This document shows, in pieces, positions 1-6,842 of a stretch of DNA of 12,199 bases. Source of the stretch: an uncultured Loktanella sp. (GTDB lineage: Bacteria > Pseudomonadota > Alphaproteobacteria > Rhodobacterales > Rhodobacteraceae). The DNA is taken from assembly GCA_913061335.1 (NCBI GenBank), contig CAJXTP010000069.1, positions 1 to 12,199 of the forward strand, given 5' to 3'. Under the pieces are notes generated by a model, which was given only the letters and a program-made list of their open reading frames with translations, was not told the origin of the DNA and did not search any database. The position numbers were made by a program, and so were the translations under genes. Each line of letters opens with the position of its first letter. The stretch's first letter is position 1.

Positions 1-723
1 GTTGGTACGCGCACATCAAGCCATATTGTGCAGAAATTTGGGATGCGTAACGATTTGCAGTCTGATCATTTGACGGTCAAATTGCGTGGCTCTGCGGGTC
101 AATCTTTGGGTGCGTTCGCAGCACCAGGGTTAAAACTTGAGGTGTCGGGCGATGCCAATGATTACGTTGGTAAGGGTCTATCGGGGGGGACGATTGTTGT
201 GCGTCCGCCGATGAACAGCCCGCTTGTCGCGTCTGAAAACACGATTATCGGCAACACCGTTTTATATGGTGCCACTGATGGATTCTTGTTTGCCGCTGGT
301 CGCGCGGGTGAGAGATTTGCCGTGCGTAACTCTGGCGCGTCCGTCGTGATTGAAGGCTGCGGCACCAACGGTTGTGAATATATGACCGGTGGTGTGGCTG
401 TTATCCTTGGGTCCATCGGCGCCAACTTTGGTGCCGGTATGACCGGCGGAATGGCGTATATCTATGATCCTAAGGGCGAGACGGCCAATTTGATCAACAT
501 GGAAACGCTGGTGACAAACGCAGTCACTGTGCCGCATTGGATGAGCCAACTTAACGCGTTGGTGCAGCGTCATTTGGACGAGACAGGTAGCCGCAAAGCT
601 GCTGATATCTTGCAGCATTGGGACACTGAGAAAGCCAATTTTGTGCAGATATGCCCAACCGAAATGTTGGTGCACTTGCCGCATCCATTGACGTTGCAAG
701 AGGCTGCAATTCCAGCTGAGTGA
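1..723 (+). CDS. gltB: Glutamate synthase (NADPH) large subunit, C-terminal part (5' end outside window)
   Basis: The reading frame is open from base 1 and ends at TGA 721-723, giving about 240 residues of a protein that is normally about 1500. Only the C-terminal GXGXG (alpha) beta-helix domain is present. It is recognised by the glycine-rich series GSAGQSLGAF, GDANDYVGKGLSGG, IIGNTVLYGAT, AAGRAGERFAVRNSG, GCEYMTGG and GANFGAGMTGG, which follows the GltB family closely. The full enzyme transfers the amide nitrogen of glutamine to 2-oxoglutarate in the cytoplasm, working with the GltD small subunit. The amidotransferase, FMN and 3Fe-4S parts lie upstream of the window. A GTG at 28 is an internal codon and not a start, because the frame continues upstream with family-like residues. 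A strong hairpin follows directly, so gltB is probably the last gene of its transcript. Confidence 0.96.
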   Translation, partial: VGTRTSSHIVQKFGMRNDLQSDHLTVKLRGSAGQSLGAFAAPGLKLEVSGDANDYVGKGLSGGTIVVRPPMNSPLVASENTIIGNTVLYGATDGFLFAAGRAGERFAVRNSGASVVIEGCGTNGCEYMTGGVAVILGSIGANFGAGMTGGMAYIYDPKGETANLINMETLVTNAVTVPHWMSQLNALVQRHLDETGSRKAADILQHWDTEKANFVQICPTEMLVHLPHPLTLQEAAIPAE

Positions 724-727
724 TGAA

Positions 728-770
728 AATGTGGCGCACCCATGATGTGCGCCACATTCTTGCCTTATTT
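728..770 (+). terminator. Hairpin terminator downstream of gltB
   Basis: A perfect 12-bp inverted repeat (728-739 pairs with 747-758) encloses a 7-nt loop and starts 5 nt after the gltB stop. The following tract (759-770) is only moderately T-rich and interrupted, so termination may be partial or Rho-assisted. The stem is the strongest hairpin noticed in the window. Confidence 0.7.
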
Positions 771-791
771 CGACCGTAATCTGCAAAAGCA

Positions 792-805
792 TCCTGAAAA
801 CAGGA
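792..805 (+). promoter_or_regulatory. Small hairpin overlapping the leader ORF ribosome-binding site
   Basis: TCCTG (792-796) and CAGGA (801-805) pair across an AAAA loop, so most of the CAGGAG ribosome site of the 22-codon frame would be in the stem. Five base pairs is weak and may simply melt during initiation. The pairing is seen in the sequence; any regulatory role is inference. Confidence 0.25.
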
Positions 806-815
806 GCATAGGGCA

Positions 816-884
816 ATGACCCGAGGCAGAGGCAGACAAGCAGTGAACAATAGATATCTTGCGATCGCGCGAGGACCCGTCTGA
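816..884 (+). CDS. Possible 22-residue arginine-rich leader peptide upstream of the Hint gene
   Basis: ATG 816 opens a 22-codon frame ending at TGA 882-884. The A of that stop is the first base of the next gene's ATG (TGATG overlap), the classic layout for translational coupling. A good Shine-Dalgarno (CAGGAG, 801-806) lies 9 nt upstream. The peptide starts MTRGRGRQ and ends IARGPV; it is strongly basic, with no cysteine and no membrane segment. All five Arg codons are AGA (three) or CGA (two), whereas nearby genes mostly use CGC/CGT. The Shine-Dalgarno of the Hint gene (871-874) lies inside this frame, so translation of the leader could expose or block it. I do not recognise the peptide. It could be a regulatory leader, a real microprotein or a chance frame; the placement of start, ribosome site and stop argues mildly against chance. 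Confidence 0.45.
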   Translation: MTRGRGRQAVNNRYLAIARGPV

Positions 885-1927
885 TGGGTACTTGGAATGC
901 GATCTATCTCGGGAATTATACGTCAATTGACCCCGGTGAAGGGAACAGTACCGCTGAGCTAGCGCATCTTCTTGTCGGCGAGTCCTTTGGTGGACCCGGT
1001 ACACCCATTCTTGAGGATGAAGTGACGGTTACGACCTATGACGGCGGTGGCTATGATAACGTTTTAGACAACCAAAATAATGGCTCTTATGACTGGATCA
1101 GAACCGATATTGGTGATGGCGAACAGTGGTATCGTTTTGACGCCGCGGCGACCTATAATGCGACCGTTACCTACGTTGACGGCACAACCGAAAACACTGT
1201 TGTTGTCATTTTTCAGGATACAAGCGGGAACACATTTTTAGCCCCATCATTGGTTACAAGCGGCAATGCTGTCCTGAATGACGCGCCGCTGCAATCTTTG
1301 ACCTTAAATTCGGTGAATGGATCCACCTACTCTGGCTTGGCTGACACGCGAACGAACGACGTCTTTTTGGCTTGTTTTGTGCGCGGTACTTTGATCGAAA
1401 CCGAAGATGGACCACGGTACGTCGAAACGTTGAAGATGGGTGATATGGTCATGACCCAAGATCGCGGTTTGCAACCGCTTGTCTGGGCAGGTGGTCGCAA
1501 GATCGCCGGTGTTGGCGACATGGCCCCGATCCGGTTTGATACCGGTGTCTTGGGCAACATCCGCCCACTTTTTGTATCCCCGCAGCACCGAATGTTGATG
1601 TCCGGTTGGGAAGCTGAATTGCATTTTGGTCAAACTGAAGTGCTGGTTGCTGCCAAGGCATTGGTCAACGGGACAACGATCCGCGCCGTTGAGATGCCGC
1701 AAGTATCGTATCACCACATCCTGTTTGAACAGCACGAGATCGTTCTATCCGAAGGTATCTATACAGAAAGCTTTCATCCCGGTCGCGCGCTGCTGACCCA
1801 TGATCGTGATATGTACACCGAGATGGTCAAGATATTTCCAGAGCTGGCAAAACCTGACTTTGAGGCTCCGTTTCCGACTGCCCGCCCTTGTTTAAAGGTA
1901 TCGGAGGCCCGCGTGCTGGCCGCTTGA
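884..1927 (+). CDS. Hint_2 (hedgehog/intein-type) domain protein with N-terminal beta-rich module
   Basis: This 347-residue protein has two parts. Residues 1 to about 160 are acidic, rich in Gly, Thr, Asn and Asp, and look like a beta-rich adhesin or extracellular-type module; no signal peptide is visible. From A163-C164 a Hint module begins with ACFVRGTLIETEDG. It continues with SPQHRML (S232, H235, resembling the block B S/T-x-x-H motif) and a typical HEIVLSEGIYTESFHPG segment (284-300). C164 and H235 are the residues expected to allow an N-to-S acyl shift. The protein lacks the C-terminal His-Asn and acceptor residue of splicing inteins, so cleavage or ester formation is possible but splicing is not. 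ATG 884 is supported by GAGG at 871-874 and by an in-frame stop at 851-853. Proteins of this type are frequent in Rhodobacteraceae and their biological role is mostly unknown. The 5' half has lower GC than the Hint half. Confidence 0.85.
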   Translation: MGTWNAIYLGNYTSIDPGEGNSTAELAHLLVGESFGGPGTPILEDEVTVTTYDGGGYDNVLDNQNNGSYDWIRTDIGDGEQWYRFDAAATYNATVTYVDGTTENTVVVIFQDTSGNTFLAPSLVTSGNAVLNDAPLQSLTLNSVNGSTYSGLADTRTNDVFLACFVRGTLIETEDGPRYVETLKMGDMVMTQDRGLQPLVWAGGRKIAGVGDMAPIRFDTGVLGNIRPLFVSPQHRMLMSGWEAELHFGQTEVLVAAKALVNGTTIRAVEMPQVSYHHILFEQHEIVLSEGIYTESFHPGRALLTHDRDMYTEMVKIFPELAKPDFEAPFPTARPCLKVSEARVLAA

Positions 1928-1958
1928 CCCAAGTGCTGTGTCCGTGGCTTATAGTGCA

Positions 1959-2693
1959 ATGGCAAAAACAACCCGATCCAAAAAATCATCCGCCAAGAAG
2001 CGGCTGAATTTTCAGCGCCCGCGACCAATTCGGTTCATAGGCCGCTGGTTGCTGCGTGCTGTTGCGACCTGCGTCGGTTTGGCCGTCGTCATGACGTTGC
2101 TATTTGCCGTGATCAACCCGCCAACATCGATATATCTGGTGTCAGAACGTGTCCGTCTTGGGCCGTTGGATCGTGATTGGGTCCCGATGGAACAAATCGC
2201 CCCTGTGATGGCGCGGTCTGCTGTCGCTGCAGAGGATGCAAACTTTTGTCTGCATTGGGGCTTGGATGTAAAAGCGATTGAGGCCGCGTTGGAAGCGGGC
2301 GCAAATCGTGGTGCGTCGACTATTAGCCAGCAAGTTGTGAAAAACGTATTCCTTTGGCAGGGCCGCAGTTGGGTCCGCAAGTCTGTCGAGGCATTGTGGA
2401 CGCCGATTTCTGAGATTATTTGGTCAAAACGCCGTATTCTTGAGCTGTATCTGAATATTGCCGAGTTCGACGAAGGCGTGTTTGGCGTGCAGGCTGCAGC
2501 CCAGCATTATTTCAACGTTGATGCTGCCGACCTGTCGCCTTTGCAAGCGGCAAGGCTGGCATCCGTGTTGCCAAACCCAAAGGAACGCGATGCGGCTAAC
2601 CCCACCAGTTATCTGCGCAAACGCAGTGCAAGCATCATGGATGGTGCTGCAACAATTGCGGTGGATGGCCGCGCAGGTTGCTTTACCGACTGA
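1959..2693 (+). CDS. mtgA: Monofunctional biosynthetic peptidoglycan transglycosylase
   Basis: The product is a family 51 glycosyltransferase that polymerises lipid II into glycan strands at the periplasmic face of the inner membrane, without a transpeptidase domain. From ATG 1959 it has 244 residues: a Lys/Arg-rich cytoplasmic start, one membrane segment (about 31-51), then the GT51 domain. Motifs in order are AEDANFCLHWGLD (E92 is the expected catalytic Glu), RGASTISQQVVKNVFLW (118-133) and ILELYLNIAEFDEGVFGVQAAAQHYF (160-185, key residues E162, N166 and the GVFG turn). The length fits MtgA. A GTG at 1938 would add 7 residues. I prefer the ATG because it gives a normal MAK-plus-basic N-terminus; neither start has a clear Shine-Dalgarno. 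The gene starts 31 nt after the Hint gene and may be read from the same transcript. Confidence 0.92.
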   Translation: MAKTTRSKKSSAKKRLNFQRPRPIRFIGRWLLRAVATCVGLAVVMTLLFAVINPPTSIYLVSERVRLGPLDRDWVPMEQIAPVMARSAVAAEDANFCLHWGLDVKAIEAALEAGANRGASTISQQVVKNVFLWQGRSWVRKSVEALWTPISEIIWSKRRILELYLNIAEFDEGVFGVQAAAQHYFNVDAADLSPLQAARLASVLPNPKERDAANPTSYLRKRSASIMDGAATIAVDGRAGCFTD

Positions 2694-2712
2694 TCGCCCA
2701 TTGAAACGCGCC

Positions 2713-2744
2713 CCCTCTTGCGGCATTGAAGAGGGACCCGTTTT
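2713..2744 (+). terminator. Possible weak terminator after mtgA
   Basis: CCCTCTT (2713-2719) pairs with AAGAGGG (2729-2735) across a 9-nt loop, followed 5 nt later by TTTT (2741-2744). An outer AACG/CGTT pairing (2705-2708 with 2739-2742) could extend it. It sits in the 69-nt gap between mtgA and the GST gene and would separate the two transcripts. The distance to the T run makes it a weak candidate. Confidence 0.4.
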
Positions 2745-2762
2745 CAACAAAGTGCAACGCAT

Positions 2763-3428
2763 ATGAATCGCCTTTACCATTTCCCGCTTTCGCCGTTTTC
2801 GCGCAAGGTCCGCTTGTCTTTGGCCGAAAAGAAAATCGAGGTCGAGTTGGTAGAAGAACGGTATTGGGAACGGGACGCTGATTTCCTGCGCCGCAATCCC
2901 GCAGGTAAGGTGCCGATTTTAAAAATGGGCAACAGTACGTTTGCTGATAGCACCGCGATTTGCGAGTATCTGGAAGAGGCGTTTCCGACCCCGTCGTTGC
3001 TGCCAAAATCCGCAGAGGACCGTTATGAGGTTCGTCGTTTGGTTGCTTGGTTTGATGATAAGTTTCATGCCGAAGTGACATCAAAGTTGCTGGGTGAACG
3101 GGTGTTCCGCAAGATTATGGGCACCGGATATCCTGACAGTGCGAATGTCAAATCCGGATCAAAGGCGATCAAATATCACCTCGATTATATGGCCATGTTA
3201 TTGGATCAGCGCCGTTGGTTGGCGGGCAATGATATGTCGCTTGCCGATTTTGCAGCTGCCGCCCAGTTGTCGTGTTTGGATTATACTTCGGACGTGGATT
3301 GGAACCGGTCAGAGGTTGTCAAAGATTGGTATGCCAAGATTAAGTCTCGCCCCGCGTTTCGGTCGTTGTTGGCAGATCAGGTGTCTGGCTTTTTGCCGTC
3401 GCGCCACTATGCCGATCTTGATTTTTAA
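2763..3428 (+). CDS. Glutathione S-transferase family protein
   Basis: The 221-residue length is normal for the family. The N-terminal thioredoxin-fold half (1 to about 80) shows LSPFSRKVRLSLAEK (9-23), NPAGKVPIL (45-53) with the conserved cis-Pro, and ADSTAICEYLE (61-71), the glutathione-binding D/E-S motif. The helical C-terminal half contains SLADFAAAAQ (159-168), the usual N-capping motif of helix 6. The presumed nucleophile position is Ser10 or Ser13, with no Cys there. The substrate cannot be read from sequence; conjugation of glutathione to an electrophile, or a related glutathione-dependent role in the cytoplasm, is the family expectation. No strong Shine-Dalgarno is seen before ATG 2763. 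The stop is only 6 nt before queG, so the two are probably co-transcribed. Confidence 0.88.
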   Translation: MNRLYHFPLSPFSRKVRLSLAEKKIEVELVEERYWERDADFLRRNPAGKVPILKMGNSTFADSTAICEYLEEAFPTPSLLPKSAEDRYEVRRLVAWFDDKFHAEVTSKLLGERVFRKIMGTGYPDSANVKSGSKAIKYHLDYMAMLLDQRRWLAGNDMSLADFAAAAQLSCLDYTSDVDWNRSEVVKDWYAKIKSRPAFRSLLADQVSGFLPSRHYADLDF

Positions 3429-3434
3429 GCGCTG

Positions 3435-4490
3435 ATGTCTGGGTCTGATCAAACGGTCGACCTGAAGCTCCAGTTGATCAATTTTGCCACTGAAGCGGGT
3501 TTTGCCAAGGTGGGTTTTTGCCGGCCTGATGGTCTGCCCGAATTGCCAGATCGGTTGGCCGCGTTTGTGGCCGAGGATATGCACGGTCAGATGGCGTGGA
3601 TGGCGGATCGCATGGCGTGGCGCGGTGATCCGTCTGCGTTATGGCCAGAGGCCCGCACCGTCATCATGTTGGCCGAGCCCTATACGCCTGATCATGATCC
3701 GCTGGCTGTTTTGGAGCGCCCTGATCGTGCTGCGATTTCGGTTTATGCCCATGGCCGTGACTATCATGATGTCCTTAAAAAGCGCCTAAAGCGCGTTGGG
3801 CGTTGGCTGATTGAACAAGAACCTGAGGCTCAAATTAAGGTGTTTGTTGATACGGCTCCGGTGATGGAAAAACCGCTGGCGCAGGCGGCTGGGCTGGGTT
3901 GGCAAGGCAAGCACACCAACTTGTTGGGTCGTGATTTAGGGTCTTGGTTTTTCCTTGGTGCGATTTTTACAACGCTGGAATTCGACACTAATAAGACTGA
4001 AATCAGCCATTGTGGATCTTGCACGGCTTGTTTGGATGTGTGCCCGACGGATGCGTTTCCTGCGCCTTACCGTTTAGATGCCCGCCGCTGTATTTCGTAT
4101 CTGACGATCGAGCATAAGGGTCCGGTTGATCTGGAATTGCGCGCCAAGATGGGTAACCGGATTTACGGCTGTGACGATTGTTTGGCGGTGTGTCCGTGGA
4201 ACAAATTTGCGGTTGCTGGCCGCGATGCCAAGTATGATGCCCGCGATGATGTGTTGGCCCCGCCGTTGGCTGAATTGGCTGCCTTGGATGATGCCGCGTT
4301 TCGGTTGCGGTATTCTGGGTCCCCGATTAAGCGGATTGGCCGTGATCGGTTTGTGCGCAATGTGCTGTATGCGATTGGGAATTCTGCGGATGTGTCGCTG
4401 ATGACGGTGGCCCAAGGGTTGACCGATGATCCTGATTCTACTGTGGTTGATGCTGCGCGCTGGGCCGTTTCACAATTGAAGAAAGACTAA
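3435..4490 (+). CDS. queG: Epoxyqueuosine reductase (tRNA queuosine synthesis)
   Basis: The product reduces epoxyqueuosine to queuosine at position 34 of tRNAs with GUN anticodons, in the cytoplasm, using cobalamin and two 4Fe-4S clusters. The 351 residues show VFVDTAPVMEKPLAQAAGLG (136-155), where D139 matches the proposed acid residue of the family. WQGKHTNLL follows. The ferredoxin-like part has C193-x2-C196-x2-C199-x3-C203, C219 and the second set C246-x2-C249-x3-C253. The segment MAWMADRMAWR (53-63) is the family's M-x-W-M...R motif. The C-terminal part (about 275-351) resembles a short HEAT-like helical region. The protein is somewhat shorter than the E. coli enzyme, which is common for this family. 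It lies between the GST gene (6 nt gap) and the EamA transporter gene (2 nt gap), a layout indicating one operon. Confidence 0.95.
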   Translation: MSGSDQTVDLKLQLINFATEAGFAKVGFCRPDGLPELPDRLAAFVAEDMHGQMAWMADRMAWRGDPSALWPEARTVIMLAEPYTPDHDPLAVLERPDRAAISVYAHGRDYHDVLKKRLKRVGRWLIEQEPEAQIKVFVDTAPVMEKPLAQAAGLGWQGKHTNLLGRDLGSWFFLGAIFTTLEFDTNKTEISHCGSCTACLDVCPTDAFPAPYRLDARRCISYLTIEHKGPVDLELRAKMGNRIYGCDDCLAVCPWNKFAVAGRDAKYDARDDVLAPPLAELAALDDAAFRLRYSGSPIKRIGRDRFVRNVLYAIGNSADVSLMTVAQGLTDDPDSTVVDAARWAVSQLKKD

Positions 4491-4492
4491 TC

Positions 4493-5416
4493 ATGCAGCC
4501 CCTTCGCGGTATTATGTTCAAAGTTATGGCCGTCTGTTTGTTCATGTTCATGGCCAGTTTCATCAAGGCTGCATCCGTGGAAGTACCACCGGGGCAGGCG
4601 GTGTTTTTCAGGTCATTTTTCGCGCTCCCAGTTATTTTGGGGTGGCTGGCGATGCGCGGCGAATTGCGCAGCGGATGGAAGACGCCGAACCCTGTGGGCC
4701 ATTTCTGGCGCGGGTTGTTGGGGACGTCTGCGATGGGCCTTGGGTTCACTGGATTGGGGTTGTTGCCGTTGCCTGACGCGACGGCGATTGGATATGCCGC
4801 ACCGCTGCTGGTGGTTGTGTTCGCGTCGATGTTTTTGAACGAAAAGGTTGGGGTTTACCGCCTGTCCGCTGTGTTGTTCGGCATGATCGGGGTGTTGATC
4901 GTTTTGTCGCCGCGATTGTCGATTGGCGCGGGCTTGTCGACGGGCGAGACATTGGGCGCTGTCGTGGTGCTGATGGGCGCTGTGTTTGCGGCGTTGGCCC
5001 AAGTGTTCGTGCGTAAATTGGTCCAGACGGAAGGCACTGCGGCGATTGTGTTTTGGTTTTCGATCACGTCGGCCGCGCTGGCGCTTTGCACCTTGCCGTG
5101 GGGTTGGGCCATGCCATCGGCGGGCGTTGCGCTGATGCTGGTTTTGGCGGGGTTGCTCGGCGGATTGGGGCAGATATTCCTGACGTCGAGTTACCGATAT
5201 GCCGACGCGTCATTGGTCGCGCCGTTTGATTATGCGTCGATGATTTTGGCGCTGATCATCGGGTATTTTGTGTTTGACGAAGTGCCGACGGGGACGATGT
5301 TGCTAGGCGCAGGGATTGTTATTTTGGCCGGTGTGCTGATTATTTGGCGCGAGCGGGTGCTTGGGTTGCAGCGCGCGCAGCAGCGTAAAGCGATGGGGAA
5401 TTTGGGCGGGAAGTAA
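4493..5416 (+). CDS. EamA/DMT family inner-membrane transporter
   Basis: The 307-residue protein is very hydrophobic, with about ten predicted membrane segments arranged as two EamA repeats (roughly 5-140 and 155-290). Each repeat ends with the typical segment: LPLPDATAIGYAAPLLVVVF then FLNEKVG in the first, and YADASLVAPFDYASMILAL then FVFDEVPTG in the second, where an acidic residue precedes the last helix. The family exports or imports small metabolites such as amino acids, nucleosides or S-adenosylmethionine; the substrate here is not readable. The gene starts 2 nt after queG with a purine-rich GAAGAAAG as a likely ribosome site, so translation is probably coupled. A role connected with queuosine is possible but unsupported. 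Confidence 0.9.
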   Translation: MQPLRGIMFKVMAVCLFMFMASFIKAASVEVPPGQAVFFRSFFALPVILGWLAMRGELRSGWKTPNPVGHFWRGLLGTSAMGLGFTGLGLLPLPDATAIGYAAPLLVVVFASMFLNEKVGVYRLSAVLFGMIGVLIVLSPRLSIGAGLSTGETLGAVVVLMGAVFAALAQVFVRKLVQTEGTAAIVFWFSITSAALALCTLPWGWAMPSAGVALMLVLAGLLGGLGQIFLTSSYRYADASLVAPFDYASMILALIIGYFVFDEVPTGTMLLGAGIVILAGVLIIWRERVLGLQRAQQRKAMGNLGGK

Positions 5417-5430
5417 GGTTTGAGTATTTG

Positions 5431-5463
5431 GGAAAAAGCGAGGTGGGAGGGTTTTTCCTTTTG
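5431..5463 (+). terminator. Possible shared terminator between convergent EamA and VOC genes
   Basis: GGAAAAA (5431-5437) and TTTTTCC (5452-5458) can pair around a 14-nt loop in the 47-nt gap between the two convergent genes. The + strand continues with T-rich sequence (to 5462). The stem is mostly A-U and thus weak. Its placement fits a terminator for the + strand operon; the function is inferred. Confidence 0.35.
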
Positions 5464-5856
5464 CTACGAAAACTGTACGAGATCCCACAGATTGCCATAT
5501 AAATCTGAGAACACAGCAACGGTTCCATATGGAGCTGTCTTTGGCGGGCGAATAAATTCGATACCGTTATTTTTGTAGTTGTTATAATCACGATGAAAGT
5601 CGTCAGTCTGAAGAAACAGAAAAACGCGACCACCGGATTGATTTCCGATAAATTTTTGTTGCTCGGAACTGGATGCCTTCGCCAGTAAGATTGACGCCTG
5701 TCCGTCACCTTTTGGTTTTACGACGACCCAGCGTTTATCCTGTTCTGGCTGGTAGGTATCGTCAACAAGATCAAATCCGAGTTTTTCGACATAGAATTTA
5801 ATCGCATCATCGTAGTCACGCACGACAACGGCGACTAATGAAATTGATTGGTTCAT
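5464..5856 (-). CDS. VOC (glyoxalase/bleomycin-resistance fold) protein, low GC
   Basis: The 130-residue product has the two beta-alpha-beta-beta-beta modules of the vicinal oxygen chelate fold. SLVAVVVRDYDDAIKFYVEKLGFDL (6-30) forms the first module, and RVFLFLQTDDFHRDY with AVFSDLYGNLWDLVQF (114-129) the second. The final strand has Asp125 where metal enzymes usually carry Glu, and no His is visible in the first strand. A metal-dependent glyoxalase activity is therefore doubtful; a binding protein, an antibiotic-sequestering protein or an unrelated dioxygenase-like role are alternatives. GC is about 43% by hand count against roughly 60% in the preceding gene, and Lys, Asn and Gln are frequent, all suggesting recent acquisition. 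It is convergent with the EamA gene and downstream of ilvE on the same strand, separated from it by a GC-rich hairpin. The Shine-Dalgarno is weak. Confidence 0.85.
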   Translation of the reverse strand: MNQSISLVAVVVRDYDDAIKFYVEKLGFDLVDDTYQPEQDKRWVVVKPKGDGQASILLAKASSSEQQKFIGNQSGGRVFLFLQTDDFHRDYNNYKNNGIEFIRPPKTAPYGTVAVFSDLYGNLWDLVQFS

Positions 5857-5910
5857 GAGATACCCATTTATTTGAGTGCTTCGTGAATAAGGTCTGCCGT
5901 TATCATTTGC

Positions 5911-5938
5911 GAAGTTGAAAGGGGCGCCGCAGCGCCCC
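5911..5938 (-). terminator. Hairpin terminator of ilvE
   Basis: On the - strand GGGGCGC pairs with GCGCCCC across a TGCG loop (5938 down to 5921), followed by TTTCAACTTC. It begins 6 nt after the ilvE stop. The 7-bp all-GC stem is strong and the T tract short. It separates ilvE from the low-GC VOC gene. Confidence 0.65.
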
Positions 5939-5944
5939 GATCCA

Positions 5945-6814
5945 TTATGCGCGGACTAGTTTTTCGTAGTCGGCTGCCATCTCTATGGCCAATGCGCCTA
6001 CTTCGAAATTGTAGTCGCCGATTTGGCCTACGGGGGTGACTTCGGCGGCGGAGCCTGTGAGCCAGCATTGTTCGAAGGTTTCAAGTTCTTCGGGCATGAT
6101 GTGTCGCTCGATGACGTTGATGCCTTTTTTCTCTAGCATGCCGATGACGGTTTGACGGGTTAGGCCGTTGAGGAAGGCGTCTGGTGTTGGTGTGTGGACT
6201 TCGCCGTCTTTGACGAAGAACATGTTTGCGCCTGTCGCTTCGGCCACGTAGCCGCGATAGTCAAACATCAGCGCGTCAGAGCAGCCTTTGGCTTCTGCTG
6301 CGTGTTTGGACAGGGTTGCGATCATGTAAAGACCGGCGGCCTTGGCTTGGGATGGTGCGCATTCGGGTGACGGGCGTTTCCATTTGGCGATGTCGAGTTT
6401 CGCGCCTTTGGTTTTTGCCTCACCGTAGTAGGCACCCCATTCCCAAACGGCGATTGCCAGATGGACAGGGTTTGCCGCAGCAGCGACTCCCATGTCTGTT
6501 CCAGATCCGCGCCATGCAAGTGGGCGTACATAGGCGTTTGTCAGGCCGTTTGCATCGAGGGCTGCGCGCTTGGCGGCCTCAATTTCGGCAACGGAGTATG
6601 GGATTTCAAAGTCGAGTTGGTTTGCCGAGGCGTGCAGCCGTTCAGAGTGCTTTTCGCTGAGGAAAATCTTGCCGTCGTAGCAGCGCTCGCCCTCGAACAC
6701 GGAGGAGGCATAATGCATCGCATGCGTTAGGACGTGCACATTGGCATCGCGCCAATCGACAAGTTTGCCGTCCATCCATATTTTTCCATCGCGGTCATCA
6801 TATGCAGCAGTCAT
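5945..6814 (-). CDS. ilvE: Branched-chain amino acid aminotransferase
   Basis: This PLP-dependent class IV aminotransferase catalyses the last step of leucine, isoleucine and valine synthesis and the first step of their breakdown, in the cytoplasm. The 289 residues show HAMHYASSVFEGERCYDG (31-48), AYVRPLAWRGSG (94-105) and SQAKAAGLYMIATLSK, in which K158 is the expected Schiff-base lysine. EATGANMFFVKDG (192-204, the family's E-x-x-G-x-N) and GLTRQTVIGML (217-227) hold the phosphate of PLP. The length is usual. The start is fixed by a perfect AGGAGG (complement of 6820-6825) 5 nt before ATG 6814. D-amino acid transaminase and aminodeoxychorismate lyase share the fold, but the EGERCYDG start and overall motifs favour IlvE. 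The gene is divergent from petP. Confidence 0.94.
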   Translation of the reverse strand: MTAAYDDRDGKIWMDGKLVDWRDANVHVLTHAMHYASSVFEGERCYDGKIFLSEKHSERLHASANQLDFEIPYSVAEIEAAKRAALDANGLTNAYVRPLAWRGSGTDMGVAAAANPVHLAIAVWEWGAYYGEAKTKGAKLDIAKWKRPSPECAPSQAKAAGLYMIATLSKHAAEAKGCSDALMFDYRGYVAEATGANMFFVKDGEVHTPTPDAFLNGLTRQTVIGMLEKKGINVIERHIMPEELETFEQCWLTGSAAEVTPVGQIGDYNFEVGALAIEMAADYEKLVRA

Positions 6815-6842
6815 TGCAGCCTCCTATTTGATTTTGCATTTG

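Noticed and set aside
262..816. 184-codon open frame on the - strand opposite gltB
   Set aside because: It is antisense to a well-conserved gltB segment, runs through the terminator hairpin and shows no recognisable domain or ribosome site.
1372..1927. Intein in the Hint-domain protein
   Set aside because: The Hint module is at the C-terminal end, lacks the terminal His-Asn and acceptor residue, and has no C-terminal extein.
3591..3623. Apparent tandem repeat ATGGCGTGG in queG
   Set aside because: It encodes the conserved M-x-W-M...R segment of QueG and is explained by coding constraint.
4613..5002. 129-codon - strand frame inside the EamA gene
   Set aside because: Its product is rich in Gln, Arg, His and Pro, typical of the antisense of a hydrophobic membrane protein gene.
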